Assembly: GCF_904849725.1 (NCBI RefSeq)
Contig: NC_058524.1
Location: 354,761,823-354,825,822 of the forward strand
Length of the DNA: 64,000 bases
Direction of reading: 5' to 3'
DNA from: Hordeum vulgare subsp. vulgare
Taxonomy: Eukaryota; Streptophyta; Magnoliopsida; Poales; Poaceae
In this document: in pieces, positions 24,201 through 33,561 of the stretch
How the letters are laid out: every line of letters begins with the position of its first letter
How positions within the stretch are numbered: position 1 is the first letter of the stretch
Notes under the pieces: generated by a model
Told to the model about the DNA's origin: nothing
The model's database searches: none
The model's input: the letters and a program-made list of their open reading frames with translations, nothing else
Made by a program: the position numbers and the translations under genes

Positions 24201-27200
24201 AAGCGACAGAAGCGGATGGACTAGCAATAGTGGTGGCACCGGAAGGAACATGAAGCCAGTCAAGCTCCCAAAGACCCTGAGAGTCACGGCGGCGAGGGCC
24301 AGCCCAACCAAAGTGCGTGTGTGACGATCCTGAACAGAACAAGAGTCAATGTCAAGGATGACGCGACAACCAGAATCGGTAGGTTGACCAACAGAAAAAA
24401 GATTCATGGTAAGTCGAGGAACATGAGCAACATCAGGAACATAATAAGAAGGCGCGTTAAGATGGCCGCGACTACCAACAGAAAGAGGAGTACCATCAGC
24501 AGTGAGTACATGAATAGGAAAATCAAGCGATCTTAGTGAGGACAAATTGGAAGAATGAGAAGACATATGAAAAGAAGCTTCGGGGTCCAGAACCCATGAG
24601 GATGTACCTGACTGTGCAGAGGGTGGTTGCTCAGTGCGGGAAGCATCAATCATAGAACCTGCAGTACCCGTCGAAGAACCTGAACCAGCAAGCAGATGCT
24701 TAAGCCTCAGAATATCCCGCTCAGTCAAGGCGGTGGTGGAAGATGTCGAAGTAGAGGTCCCGGAAGATGATGACCGCGCCTTACGCAAGTGTCGCTTCTT
24801 CTGGAAGCACTGAGACTCGGCATGACCATCCATATTGCTGTTTCCAAAGTGAGGACGAGAGCGACCCTGACCGCCGTGGGAGTAGGCAAGAGCGGCGGAG
24901 CACTGGGGCGGGAAGGAGTCGATGGAGCAGGCGGCAGAGCAGGAACTCGAGCAACGAGTACAGAGGGAACCTCAAGTACACCAGCGCCACGTAGGCGAGT
25001 CTCCTCAGCACGAATCTCAGAAAGCGCCTCCATGAGGGAGACACGACCACGAGCAAATAACTGAGCGCGCCGGGGCTCAAACTCCTTACAGAGCCGAGAC
25101 ACGAACTCGTAGACACGATGAAACTCCAAATCAGCCCGCACAACCTGGCAGCACTGACAAGTACGACAACGAGCAATGCGGAGAGAATCAAGCTGATGCC
25201 AGATAGCAGAACTCTGTGCATAGAAATCATCAAAAGTAGAGTCACCCTGCTGAAGAGCATGCTCCTGGCGAACCACAAACAAGTATAAGGCATCACCAGA
25301 GGGCTGATAACGCTGACGGAGACGGGTCCACATCTCAAAGATTTTAGGAAGGCCCAGAAACTCAGAAGCAAACCGAGGCAGAACACTAGCAGTGAGAACG
25401 GCTGCAACACGAGCATCATCATCGAGCCACTGGGTGTAAATAGAGAGATGTAAACAGAGAGAGCCTGATGATAAGTAGAAAGAGCCTCCTTTGTCCTGCC
25501 GCGACACCAACCACGACACTGTCGACACCGGCACCGCGGGCGCTGCCCTCTGCATCAGCTATGGGCCATCGTTCGCTTTCTTCGACGACATCCGCCGCGC
25601 CATTGCGGCGGCCGCGGTTGCGCAGCTCCTCCGGCAACGCCTCGCTGACGGCGACTTGCCAGCGCCGTGGCACCTGGACGACGGGTTACTCCTCCATGGT
25701 TGGCGCCTTTTCGTGCCGGATCACGACGATCTCCGTCACCAGGCCATCCTGCTGGCACACTCGGCCGGCCACGAGGGTGTGCAGAAGACTCTCCACCGTC
25801 TACGCGCCGATTTCTACATCCCAGGCGATCGTGCGCTGGTACGAGACTGGGTGCGGTCTTGCGTGACGTGCCAGCGCAACAAGACGGAGACACTACATGC
25901 GGTAGGCCTGCTACAGCCCCTTGAGGTGCCTTCCCAGGTTTGGGCCAACATCTCCATGGACTTCATCGAGGGCCTTCCCAAGGTGGGCGGCAAGTCTGTC
26001 ATTCTCACGGTGGTGGACCGTTTCTCTAAGTACGCGCACTTCATCGCACTCGGCCACCCCTACACTGCCACCTCCGTCGCGCGTGCCTTCTTCGACGGCA
26101 TCGTCCGCCTCCACGGGTTTCCGTCCTCGATTGTCAGTGATCGTGACCCAGTGTTCACCGACCATGTTTGGCGTGATCTTTTTCGGATGGCGGGCGTCAA
26201 ATTACGCCTCAGCACGACATTTCATCCACAGACCGACGGCCAATCCGAGGTGTTCAACAAGGTGATTGCTATGTACTTACGCTATGTTACAGGTGATCGC
26301 CCCCGGGCTTGAGTGGACTGGCTCTCTTGGGCGGAGTACTGCTACAACACCTCCTACCACTCCCGCCCTGCGTGCCACCCCCTTCGAGGTGGTCTACGGT
26401 CGTCCTCCACCTCCCATCCTGCCGTTCCAACCTGGGACGGCTCAGACTGAGGCGGGGGGCGCCCTTCTCCGCGGCCGGGATGAGATCCTTGACGAGGTGC
26501 GCCGGTGTCTTCTCTAGGCCCAACAACTGTCCAAGAAATACTACGACACCCACCACCGCGAGGCGGAGTTTGCAGTGGGCGACTGGGTGTGGATGTGGCT
26601 TCTCCACCGCTCTATGCAGTCACTCTACCCCCCGCGCGAAGTGCAAGCTGGGTCCTCGCTATGCTGGGCCGTTCCCGGTGTTGGAACGCATCGGCACCGT
26701 TGCCTACCGTCTGCAACTGTTGCCGGGCGCTCGCATCCACGACTTCTTCCATGTGGGCTTGTTGAAGCCCTTCCACAGTGAGCCACCGACGGTTGCGCCG
26801 GATCTTCCACCGACCTCCGACGGCCGTCTCCTTCCTGGTCCAGCGCAGGTGTTGAAGGCCCAACAGAGTCGCGGCATGCGGCGCCTCTTGATCCAGTGGC
26901 AAGGCCTTCCGGAGGAGGACACTACTTTGGAGCCCCTTGATTAGTTCCGCAAGCACTTCCCCGACTTCCAGCTCGAGGACGAGCTGTTTGCGCAGGCGGG
27001 GAGAGATGTTATGACCGGTATACAGTATAACCGGAGGGGCCCCACTGGCGCAGGCAGTTAAAAGGCGTGGCCCAACTATCTTATCGTTATTAGGGGTTTA
27101 GTCCAATTTACCGTATTTATTAGCATAGGGAGATTATATATACTCATGTAAGGACTCAGTTTTAATCAAGGCGAAGCAATCATATTTGCTCGGCTCCCAA

Positions 27201-30200
27201 CAGGAGCCGGCGCCCTAAACCCTAGCCGCCTCGAGTCTCTCTCTCTCGCGCGATCACGGCGCCTCGCCGGCGCCGGCCGCACGCCTCGCCCCGCCAACCT
27301 CTCTTCCACCCATATAATCTGAGGCCTCGCCCTGGTAGGAATTCCGTTCCTATCACTAGGTCTACATAGAAGAGCAGCAACAACAACAACACAGCAACAG
27401 TAATTGGGCATCACTATCTAACATCAAGGAAGAGCAGCACATCGACTGTACTACTTGTACATTCTTGGCATAGGAGAGTAGTTTTGGGCCAAAATATGCT
27501 GCTCAGTTAATCGGCCCTGCCGATAATTCAGCCTGACAACCGATAAATCGGCTTGTCAGACTGATTAACTGGGCCTCCCAGTTAATGGCCTGAATAGGCC
27601 TTTCCCATATCAGAGAAAGGGGGGGGGGGGGGGCAAATAGCAGTTAACCGGCCGATACTTGTAACAATGAAAAAGGGTGTTGATGTTCTATTAACGTGTT
27701 AGATTTCAAATTTAAAATCAAATTCATTTAGGAGGTATGAAAACAAATTACTTTCAGCATTGAGTACTGATAAAAGTACACCATCAATATTCATGTATAA
27801 ACTTTTACCAATAATCTACCCCCCCCCCCCCCCCCCCCCCTGAATTTTAGGGTGGGGACATCTCACCGTGATAAAAGTTGGCCCTAGATGTATTTTTTTT
27901 TCGACCTCCCATATAATATGAGTTTGAACTTCAAAGTTTACGTGTGAACAGACCATCACCTTTCTAACATACCCCTTTTTTTGATAATTTTTGAAAACTT
28001 CGTACGTCTCAACAGAGTTTCCATTGTGTTTGGTTTCCACCGGATTCTTTCTCGTTTCTTATGGCATCTATCTTCTTGTTAGGTTATCAAAGTAAAAACT
28101 TTGGTCAAGACTCAGTCACCGTGTTAATTTTCCCTATAACACCCTCCAAGTGATACTAATTTTGTGCATTTTCATTTTGTATATGAGCATAGGCGTCTTA
28201 ACAACAACAGTCTTTCGGGCACAATTCCTAAATCGTTAACTGCTATTACTGCCCTCCAAGTTCTGTAAGTATTTGTCTCATGCTACATCCTTTTCTTCAG
28301 CATAACCTTTGGTATAAACTAGGAAGCGTCTAATTAGCAAAAGCTGAATATTTCTAATAAATTATAGGGATCTGTCAAACAATAAGTTGTCAGGAGAAGT
28401 TCCATCAACCGGTTCATTTTCATTATTCACCCCTATCAGGTAAAGCTAGCATGTTAGTTGATAAATTCAGTTTTCTTTGCCTTGACGCTGCTTCAATTCA
28501 CACTTGTTTATTTTTGCAGTTATGCCAACAATTCACATTTGTTTATCATTTCAGTTTTGGCAACAACCCTGCCTTATGCGGTCCTGGGACTTCAAAACCT
28601 TGCCCCGGCGCTCCTCCCTTCTCCCCACCTCCTCCATATAACCCTCCTACTCCTGAGCAATCACCAGGTGATTTATGCATAATTACGGATTGACTATTAA
28701 GTTTATGTATACCTTCCATTGCAATAAGACCCATGCTGCAATGTTCTTTCATTGATGTAACATCCCAGCTGGGATGAGAGTACTCCAGAAACAAGTAAAA
28801 TGTTCTAGAGGCTGGAGTGGATACTGCTGTCCATATTGAATGCATTTTTTGAACCTCCCTGTTTCCTACCTCTATGGTGGAGATTATCTGGTGCTTCGTG
28901 CTTCATGTGCTACCAACGTGCAGCATGATAAATCAGCAAGAAAACTTCTGTTTTTCAAACAATGATACAAGATCTCATGGCACACCTCCACCCCCTATCA
29001 GTGGCCTATCAGTGGAAAAATGCTCAAGTAGCGGCTACTGTCACTGCCTATGTGGCCTCCTAGTCCACTACTGATTGGATCTCTATTAGCTATTCATGTC
29101 CATGGTGTGACCTGTTTTCTGGCTTTGTCCTCTTATTTGTTGTCATCTTTTTCTGGAGCATTGATTGGCAATACACGATTTTATTTACCCCATGGATACC
29201 TAACAAGGTTTGGGATTGATGGTTTTGTTCTCATTTCTTCAGGAAGTAGTTCCTCTAGTACTGGAGCAATTGCTGGTGGAGTGGCTGCTGGTGCTGCCTT
29301 GCTATTTGCTATTCCTGCAATTGGTTTTGCATACTGGCGCCGCAGAAAACCGCAAGAGCATTTCTTTGATGTACCTGGTAAGCATTCAGCAGCAACCAGC
29401 ATGAGGAAAATTACTTGCAAGATAACATTAGCCTGAAATTTCTATCTGGTGCAGCTGAGGAGGATCCAGAGGTCCATCTTGGTCAGCTTAAAAGATTTTC
29501 ACTAAGAGAACTACAAGTTGCTACTGATACCTTCAGCAATAGGAACATTCTTGGAAGAGGTGGATTTGGCAAGGTCTACAAAGGAAGACTAACAGATGGT
29601 ACACTAGTAGCCGTCAAGAGATTGAAAGAGGAGAGGACACCTGGTGGGGAGCTACAATTTCAAACAGAAGTTGAGATGATTAGTATGGCTGTACACAGAA
29701 ACTTATTGCGTCTTCGTGGATTCTGTATGACACCAACAGAAAGGTTGCTTGTGTACCCATACATGGCTAACGGAAGTGTTGCATCACGTCTAAGAGGTAC
29801 TTTTTTGCCTTGTTTCTCCACTTTTTCAGATTGTTGTAAGGCTTGATATAATGTAGAAAAGAATATATATAACTGGCTTATATTTTTAGAACGAGGGCCA
29901 GCTGAACCGCCACTGGATTGGCAAACGAGAAGAAGAATTGCATTGGGTTCTGCCAGGGGCCTCTCCTATTTACATGATCACTGTGATCCAAAGATCATCC
30001 ATCGTGATGTGAAAGCTGCAAATATTTTATTAGATGAAGACTTTGAAGCTGTAGTGGGGGATTTTGGTTTGGCCAAACTAATGGATTACAAGGATACCCA
30101 TGTAACAACTGCTGTGCGTGGAACAATTGGGCATATCGCACCAGAATATCTTTCAACAGGAAAATCCTCAGAGAAAACTGATGTATTCGGTTATGGAATT

Positions 30201-30981
30201 ATGCTTTTGGAGCTTATTACAGGACAGCGTGCTTTTGATCTTGCTCGGCTTGCCAATGACGACGATGTCATGCTACTTGACTGGGTAATTAACTAGTGAG
30301 GTTTCCTTGGTTCAGATATAATGCTTTTATGTACTAACTTCTCACTTTAAATTGAGTATCCGTTTCCCTCCTTTTCCCGCTAGGATCAGAAATCCTGTAT
30401 TTTCCATATCCATATGATCGAGTCCTTAGGTTTTCAAAATAGTGTAATGGAAAAAGAAGTGCTTGGAATAATTGCTATTTGTCTCGGATCTGCTCTAAAC
30501 ACACACAAAAGTGACTAATAGAGCTTTAGTAGGGCTTCTATTTGATGTTACATCATTTAACAAAATTAAGTATGTTTAGAGGGGCAGTCCTAAAACATTC
30601 TTCCATTTGGTTGTAGGGGAGCTGCCATATTGTCATCCATTCTTTTTGTTGATTTTACTTGTGCAGGTGAAAGGATTGCTCAAGGAGAGAAGACTGGAGA
30701 TGTTGGTGGATCCAGACCTACAGACCAACTACATTGATGTTGAGGTGGAATCGCTGATCCAGGTTGCGCTCCTTTGCACACAGGGCTCCCCCATGGAGCG
30801 CCCTAAGATGTCGGAAGTGGTAAGGATGCTCGAAGGCGATGGTCTCGCGGAGAGATGGGACGAGTGGCAAAAGGTAGAGGTCTCACGGCAGGAGGTAGAG
30901 CTGGGTCCTCATCGAAACTCAGAGTGGATCGTCGATTCCACTGATAACCTCCACGCAGTTGAGCTATCAGGGCCAAGGTGA
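12934..30981 (+). CDS. SERK1: SERK/BAK1-type LRR receptor-like kinase (11 exons, 622 aa)
   Basis: Exons: 12934-13009, 14381-14513, 14589-14660, 15093-15236, 28193-28264, 28368-28439, 28555-28667, 29243-29377, 29455-29796, 29890-30284, 30667-30981. All introns are GT-AG and the 1869-nt joined frame is open. Domain order: signal peptide (about 1-24), N-terminal LRR cap with Cys54/Cys61, five LRRs (about 70-190, one or two per exon), Ser/Pro-rich SPP hinge (about 203-232) that defines SERKs, one membrane helix (about 235-258), kinase. The kinase has P-loop GRGGFGKVY (306-314), Lys327, HRD (424-426), DFG (444-446), activation segment [10 protein letters not shown] and C-terminus ELSGPR. It is an RD kinase with every catalytic residue, expected to act as a co-receptor at the plasma membrane. 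From memory it is nearest to rice SERK1 (BAK1). Oddities: a ~13-kb intron 4 full of transposons, and LFG instead of LSG at residues 77-79. Confidence 0.95.
14685..14842 (+). repeat. Direct repeat in SERK intron 3
   Basis: Two 66-bp copies (14685-14750 and 14777-14842, offset 92 bp) share TGATACCTGCATATATGAAT and differ at only a few bases. It is a local duplication within the intron and does not touch the splice sites. Confidence 0.8.
15237..15804. other. SERK intron 4, left part
   Basis: Ordinary AT-rich intron DNA up to about 15734. From there a GGCCGATA...ATCGGCC-rich segment begins that resembles DNA on the far side of the insertions (27500-27660). It may be one half of a MITE-like repeat split by the copia insertion. 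Confidence 0.5.
15805..15946 (-). repeat. Copia 3' LTR (142 bp)
   Basis: TGTTAGGAAATATGC at the left and CTCTTAACA at the right. Reverse-complemented it aligns along its length with the LTR at 59067-59207, including ATAAGGGGTTTCCTGCATAT. Confidence 0.85.
15947..15960 (-). other. Copia polypurine tract
   Basis: CCCCCTCAAACTCA on the + strand is TGAGTTTGAGGGGG on the element's strand, directly against the 3' LTR. Confidence 0.75.
15958..18359 (-). pseudogene. Copia pol block A: RNase H, RT, integrase tail
   Basis: Reading leftward, the integrase C-terminal linker (Ser/Pro-rich, about 17945-18340) leads into RT ([11 protein letters not shown] near 17770, [15 protein letters not shown] at 17299-17310) and RNase H, which ends at about 15958. 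A Tourist-like MITE interrupts RT at 16838-17243. At 18355-18370 the integrase motif DEHKGYRCW is fused to the RT motif LTDERI of the next block. There are several stops and frameshifts. Confidence 0.8.
16838..17243. mobile_element. Tourist-like MITE (406 bp) inside copia RT
   Basis: Terminal inverted repeats GGGCCTGTTTGGGACTG at the left and the exact reverse complement of GGGCCTGTTTGGGACTG at the right. The 3-bp target duplication TAA (16835-16837, 17244-17246) is typical of PIF/Harbinger. The uninterrupted RT site is visible in the other blocks as CTGCTCACTAAGACGGGCC, so insertion is precise. The element has no coding capacity. Confidence 0.92.
18360..19660 (-). pseudogene. Copia pol block B (tandem copy)
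   Basis: A ~1.30-kb copy from RT (LTDERI end) to the integrase tail. It shares with block D a CTAAAACCAGG lesion followed by a G-run (18689-18713 and 21263-21292), so B and D are sister copies. It ends at the second DEHKG/LTDERI fusion (19651-19670). Confidence 0.8.
19661..20657 (-). pseudogene. Copia pol block C (tandem copy)
   Basis: An RT-to-integrase-linker copy that shares with block E a 20-bp local duplication reading GATGATCATGTCGCGAGT (near 19855 and 22435). It is cut at 20653-20657, where the linker is joined to RNase H sequence of block D through a GCGAT microhomology. Confidence 0.8.
20658..22235 (-). pseudogene. Copia pol block D (tandem copy)
   Basis: It starts with partial RNase H like block A but without the MITE and with a ~30-bp deletion near 20745. 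RT and integrase tail follow. It ends at the third DEHKG/LTDERI fusion (22229-22248), which has the same 1-bp loss (GACCGTAGG) as the block A junction at 18335. Confidence 0.8.
22236..23520 (-). pseudogene. Copia pol block E, joined to the original integrase
   Basis: RT and linker as in block C. Here DEHKGYRCW runs on without a break into the authentic integrase ([11 protein letters not shown], 23430-23450), so this block keeps the original upstream connection. The segment 22905-22920 has lost part of the RT N-terminal coding seen in blocks A, B and D. Confidence 0.75.
23521..24345 (-). pseudogene. Copia integrase
   Basis: GAG-pre-integrase zinc-binding segment ([16 protein letters not shown], about 24130-24180) and integrase core with HSDVWGP (first Asp) and [20 protein letters not shown]. 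The frame is broken several times (23690-23720, 24010, 24070). The order and sequence agree with the + copia at 61384-62150. Confidence 0.8.
24346..25489 (-). pseudogene. Copia gag and protease, 5'-truncated
   Basis: The gag core is seen as [18 protein letters not shown] and [15 protein letters not shown] zinc-knuckle remnant (DGHAESQC, near 24820) follows, then a protease remnant in which the usual DSGA active site reads DPEA. Gag stops at about 25489 after the motif LSTYH. Compared with the + copy, about 105 N-terminal codons, the leader and the 5' LTR are gone. Confidence 0.8.
25491..26955 (+). pseudogene. Gypsy integrase with chromodomain
   Basis: The sequence starts in the RNase H-integrase linker ([13 protein letters not shown]). 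Next come the HHCC zinc finger (AHSAGHEG ... CVTCQRNK) and the DDE core: [16 protein letters not shown] and the Glu in GQSEVFNK are all present. Breaks are a TGA at 26310-26312 (Trp expected), a TAG near 26515, a frameshift near 26620 and a TAG at 26942-26944. The C-terminus ([18 protein letters not shown]) has the chromodomain-like pattern of chromoviruses. It is non-functional as it stands. Confidence 0.85.
27007..27355 (+). repeat. Gypsy LTR (349 bp)
   Basis: TGTTATGACCGG to TTCCTATCA, preceded by the purine tract GGCGGGGAGAGA. TATATACTC at about 27136 is a possible core promoter. The mate LTR is lost, so the target duplication cannot be checked. The right flank is CTAGGTCTAC. Confidence 0.7.
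27356..28192. other. SERK intron 4, right part
   Basis: It contains GGCCGATAA/TTAATCGGCC repeats (27505-27660) that resemble 15745-15785, a G-run (about 27619-27633), a 22-bp C-run (27819-27840) and ordinary intron DNA. The acceptor for exon 5 is AG at 28191-28192. No coding sequence seen. Confidence 0.55.
27819..27840 (+). repeat. Poly-C tract (22 bp)
   Basis: Uninterrupted run of 22 C within SERK intron 4. The exact length may be affected by sequencing error. Confidence 0.85.
28193..30981 (+). CDS. SERK1: SERK exons 5-11: LRRs 4-5, SPP hinge, TM, kinase
   Basis: Exons 5 and 6 (72 nt each) encode LRRs 4 and 5. Exon 7 (113 nt) encodes the capping Cys residues and the Pro-rich hinge ([14 protein letters not shown]). 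Exon 8 (135 nt) encodes [20 protein letters not shown] and the basic stop-transfer WRRRK. Exons 9-11 (342, 395, 315 nt) encode the juxtamembrane region and kinase. The stop is TGA at 30979-30981. The reading frame is undamaged although the two halves of the gene lie 13 kb apart. Exon 7 has a duplicated 3' splice site just upstream. Confidence 0.93.
28496..28565 (+). repeat. SERK1: Tandem duplication over the exon 7 acceptor of SERK
   Basis: Two adjacent 35-bp copies (28496-28530 and 28531-28565) agree at 29 of 35 positions by my count. Each contains a T-rich tract and an AG: TTTTTGCAG ending at 28519 and ATCATTTCAG ending at 28554. The family protein requires the second. Use of the first would add 35 nt and shift the frame. 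Confidence 0.8.
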
Positions 30982-31294
30982 TGATGGCTGCTGCTAAATT
31001 AAGGTCTCATATTTTGTATAAGTACGAGCATGTGCAAACCCCTATTTGTTCATATCAGCCAATGGAAAAAAAATTGTAGTGGCAGCCACAATGTGTTTTG
31101 ATGTATGCCCTTGGAAGTTGGAACGGGTGCACTCCTACTGACCAAATGTTGCAGCAAGGAATGTATCTGACAATGTATGGTCATGTAGTGATTGGTTGGG
31201 TCTGTGTCTATAAATCTATTATACTACTGACAATTGATATCTAACTAACATGTAGTACTACGTTCTCAAATGGCATGAAGAACTAGCTATAATA
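30982..31294 (+). other. SERK 3' flank / probable 3' UTR
   Basis: AT-rich DNA after the SERK stop. I could not place a poly(A) site with confidence. Confidence 0.45.
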
Positions 31295-31340
31295 CTATGC
31301 TTTCTAGTTTTAAGGAGCTATGCTTTCTAGTTTTAAGGAG
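31295..31340 (+). repeat. 23-bp tandem duplication
   Basis: CTATGCTTTCTAGTTTTAAG plus GAG occurs twice in perfect tandem (31295-31317, 31318-31340). Confidence 0.9.
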
Positions 31341-31971
31341 CCGACATATAATTGAGATCTCCAATTAAAATTGGATCACTCAGTTTTGATTGGGTCAATA
31401 ATTTCTCAAAGAGTTAAATGCACTGGAGGTCCTAAAAGTTGCATCGGGGAGTCATTTTAGTCCTAATTCTTCCAAAATCATTTTAGTCCTAATTCTTCCA
31501 AAATGCACCTTTAGGTCCTCATTCTTTATTAAGTGGTTCACCTGAGGTTCTTTTTTCATGAGTGCTCGCTGATCTGCCTGCGTAGCATGTTGACCCATGC
31601 AACATGCCAGGTTGACAGAGGGACCTAACCGTTTGGCGAGAAACCCATGCAACATGCCATGTAAATCTGAGAATGGTTTTGCTATAACCGGGTTCATTGG
31701 GTCGGTTTCTCTGTGTGGTCTGTGTAGTTCGGGTGTTAACGGGCTGACTCTGACAACAATTTAGTTTAGTTTGGTTTTGTGTATCAAATGGTTGGGTATA
31801 ATCAGGTATGGGCTCAAAGAGTTACGGTTCCAGACAGTTAAACCCATGGGCCGTACCTGGTTTGCGAGAACTGTTTAAGGCATGTTTGGTTCACGATTGC
31901 CGTAACAAAGGACATTGTTGGTTTGGGGCTGCACGCAAGGTGTTTGCTGAAAAGCACAGCGCAAGCGAGCC

Positions 31972-32551
31972 ATGAGAGACTTACCGTCCCGCGTCGGGGA
32001 GAGCGAGGTCCAAATCATGGACGCCGCATTGACCTCGAGCAGCGCCGACAAGGCCGGCCTTGCTTCATCTCGGTCACCTGGAGCAAGAGCCTCATGGGGT
32101 AGGGCCTCAACATCGTCGTCGTCCGTGAGCAGCGCCGACAAGGCTGGCCCTGTGTCATCTCGGTCACCTGGAGCAAGAGCCTCATGGGGTAGGGCCTCAA
32201 CATCGTCGTCGTTCTCGAACAGCGCCGGCAAGGCTGGTCCTGTGTCATCTCGATCACCTGGAGCAAGAGCCTCAGGGACAAGACTTCAACATCGGTGTCG
32301 ACGGCCTGTCCAGCCAGAGCCTCTGCAAGGCCGACGTCAAGCCCTGGCTCTTCCCGAAGAAGAAGAGCTCCAAAAGCCTCAACGTCGACGACGACAAGGT
32401 CGACATCTTCTGGGACCTGTTGGCCGTCACGCTCGGTGTGGGGCTGGAGCCGCTGGAGGGCTTCTACGTCGTGCAGGTGTTCGACCTCGAGCTGGCGCTC
32501 CAAGTCGACTACATGAAGGACGCGTACAGCAAGACTGACGCCAACCGGTAG
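31972..32551 (+). pseudogene. DUF868-family pseudogene
   Basis: The start MRDLPSRVGESEVQI and the later stretch ADVKPWLFPKKK ... KVDIFWDLLAV ... EPLEGFYVVQVFDLELAL match my memory of plant DUF868 proteins, a family without a known function. The middle is wrecked: a segment coding VTWSKSLMG is present three times at a 90-bp spacing, the first two copies have TAG after MG, and a 1-bp loss near 32275 is needed to rejoin the frame. The copy ends at TAG (32549-32551), well short of the family's length, and has no visible introns. It is a captured or processed fragment, not a working gene. Confidence 0.75.
32038..32290 (+). repeat. 90-bp tandem triplication in the DUF868 pseudogene
   Basis: Copies start at 32038, 32128 and 32218, each with CAGCGCCG(A/G)CAAGG and TCACCTGGAGCAAGAGCCTC. 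The period is a whole number of codons (30). The third copy is incomplete. Confidence 0.88.
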
Positions 32552-33148
32552 CGCGAAGGAGCAAACAAGCATGCGTCTATGTTCTGCAGTTGATGAGGAG
32601 GCGGGCTCCCCATTGATGGCCAGATGGTGGGCACAGTGACAAGGTTCTATGTTGGCTTGTCAGGCATGAATCCAAATGGGACCTTGCGGATGACCATCTT
32701 CCTGAACCACCTGGATGTTACCTTGCAAGCTGCCTTATGTGTTGACCGAGTAGAGCAAACAATTTTCAACCCACTTTAGAAAATGGTTTTAACCCATAGA
32801 TGGGCACTCGGTTTAGTTCAGTTTGGTGGAAAGATCGAGTGGGTTTGGTTTTAGTTGGGTTGATAATTTTTTAAATGGGTTTGGTTATGGTTGGGCTGAT
32901 AGAAATTTTCGTATGGGTTCAGTTGAGGTATGGTGCAGTTTTTAAACCATTCCCAGATGTAATGTCATGTCGAGGGACCAACCGTCTAGCGAGAAAATAC
33001 ATTGGAGGTCCTAAAAGTTCTTGAGCCGTGTTACTTTAGTCTTACTTTAAAAATGCATGTTGAGCATTTTCAACAGCAGCACAAAAATATCTCATCCAAT
33101 AAAATTTTCAGTGCGTCATTGTAGCACTTTTAAAGCTCGGGGACCGGA

Positions 33149-33402
33149 ATATCTCCAACAGACGCGTGCTAGTGGGGCGCCTAATCCAGTCCAATCCAGA
33201 GACCCCACCGACAGTAGCACAGAGTTTGCTGCGCGCGCAAGCCGACGCATCAAATATGCTGCGCACGATAACGCTTTTCAGCGCGCGCCCAAAAGTTTTT
33301 TAGCGCGCGCACTGTTTTGCAGCGTCTGTTGGAGCTGTCCGGTGTCCAAAAAACATATCTTTTAGCGTGCGGAGCACTTTTTGGGCGCCTGTTGGAGATG
33401 CT
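33149..33402. mobile_element. MITE-like element (~254 bp)
   Basis: The left end ATATCTCCAACAGACGCG pairs with the right end, read in reverse as AGCATCTCCAACAGGCGC. The interior is rich in GCGCGC and TTTTAGCGCG, as in several grass MITEs. No clear target duplication, so the ends are approximate. Confidence 0.5.
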
Positions 33403-33561
33403 ATTAGGTCCCAATTCTATAGTAAATAGTTCTCTCGAGGTCCTTTTTGGTACGATCATTCGCTGACCTGCTTGATTGCGTGTTGACTCACGCCACATCG
33501 ACTTAGGGTCACTAGCAGATGAGGAACATTGGAAAGAAAAAACCTATTTTTTTTGCCGCTA

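Larger units (their letters stand above)
15805..25489 (-). mobile_element. Ty1/copia element in SERK intron 4, truncated and internally amplified
   Basis: Read on the minus strand the order is gag, protease, integrase, RT, RNase H, purine tract, 3' LTR (15805-15946). The 5' LTR and the first part of gag are missing because the element stops at about 25489 against a gypsy fragment. Its LTR and proteins match the + strand copia at 59067-64000, so both belong to one family. The integrase-tail-to-RT segment is present five times (blocks about 15947-18359, 18360-19660, 19661-20657, 20658-22235, 22236 onward). All RT copies have YVND instead of the catalytic YVDD. Frameshifts and stops are frequent, and the element is dead. 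Confidence 0.9.
25490..27355 (+). mobile_element. 3' remnant of a gypsy chromovirus in SERK intron 4
   Basis: Integrase, chromodomain-like tail, purine tract (about 26996-27006) and LTR (27007-27355) on the + strand, opposite to the copia it abuts. Everything upstream of the RNase H-integrase linker is missing. GC content is much higher than in the neighbouring copia. It differs from the gypsy element at 34987-55575 in LTR and protein. Confidence 0.85.
31390..33500. other. Unclassified repeat-flanked segment holding a gene fragment
   Basis: Similar words occur at both sides of the DUF868 pseudogene: GGAGGTCCTAAAAGTT at 31424 and 33005, and GAGGGACC(T/A)A(A/C)CCGT near 31618 and 32973. GGGTTTGGTT-rich stretches lie at 31730-31830 and 32790-32940. 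A perfect 26-bp tandem duplication is at 31452-31503. The pattern suggests a mobile element that captured a gene fragment (Pack-MULE or similar). I could not define terminal repeats. Confidence 0.4.

Noticed and set aside
24767..25064. + strand frames opposite copia gag
   Set aside because: They are shadows of the gag frame on the minus strand, with no homology of their own.
28520..28693. Exon 7 of SERK beginning at the upstream AG
   Set aside because: It would insert 35 nt and destroy the frame; kept only as a possible alternative acceptor.
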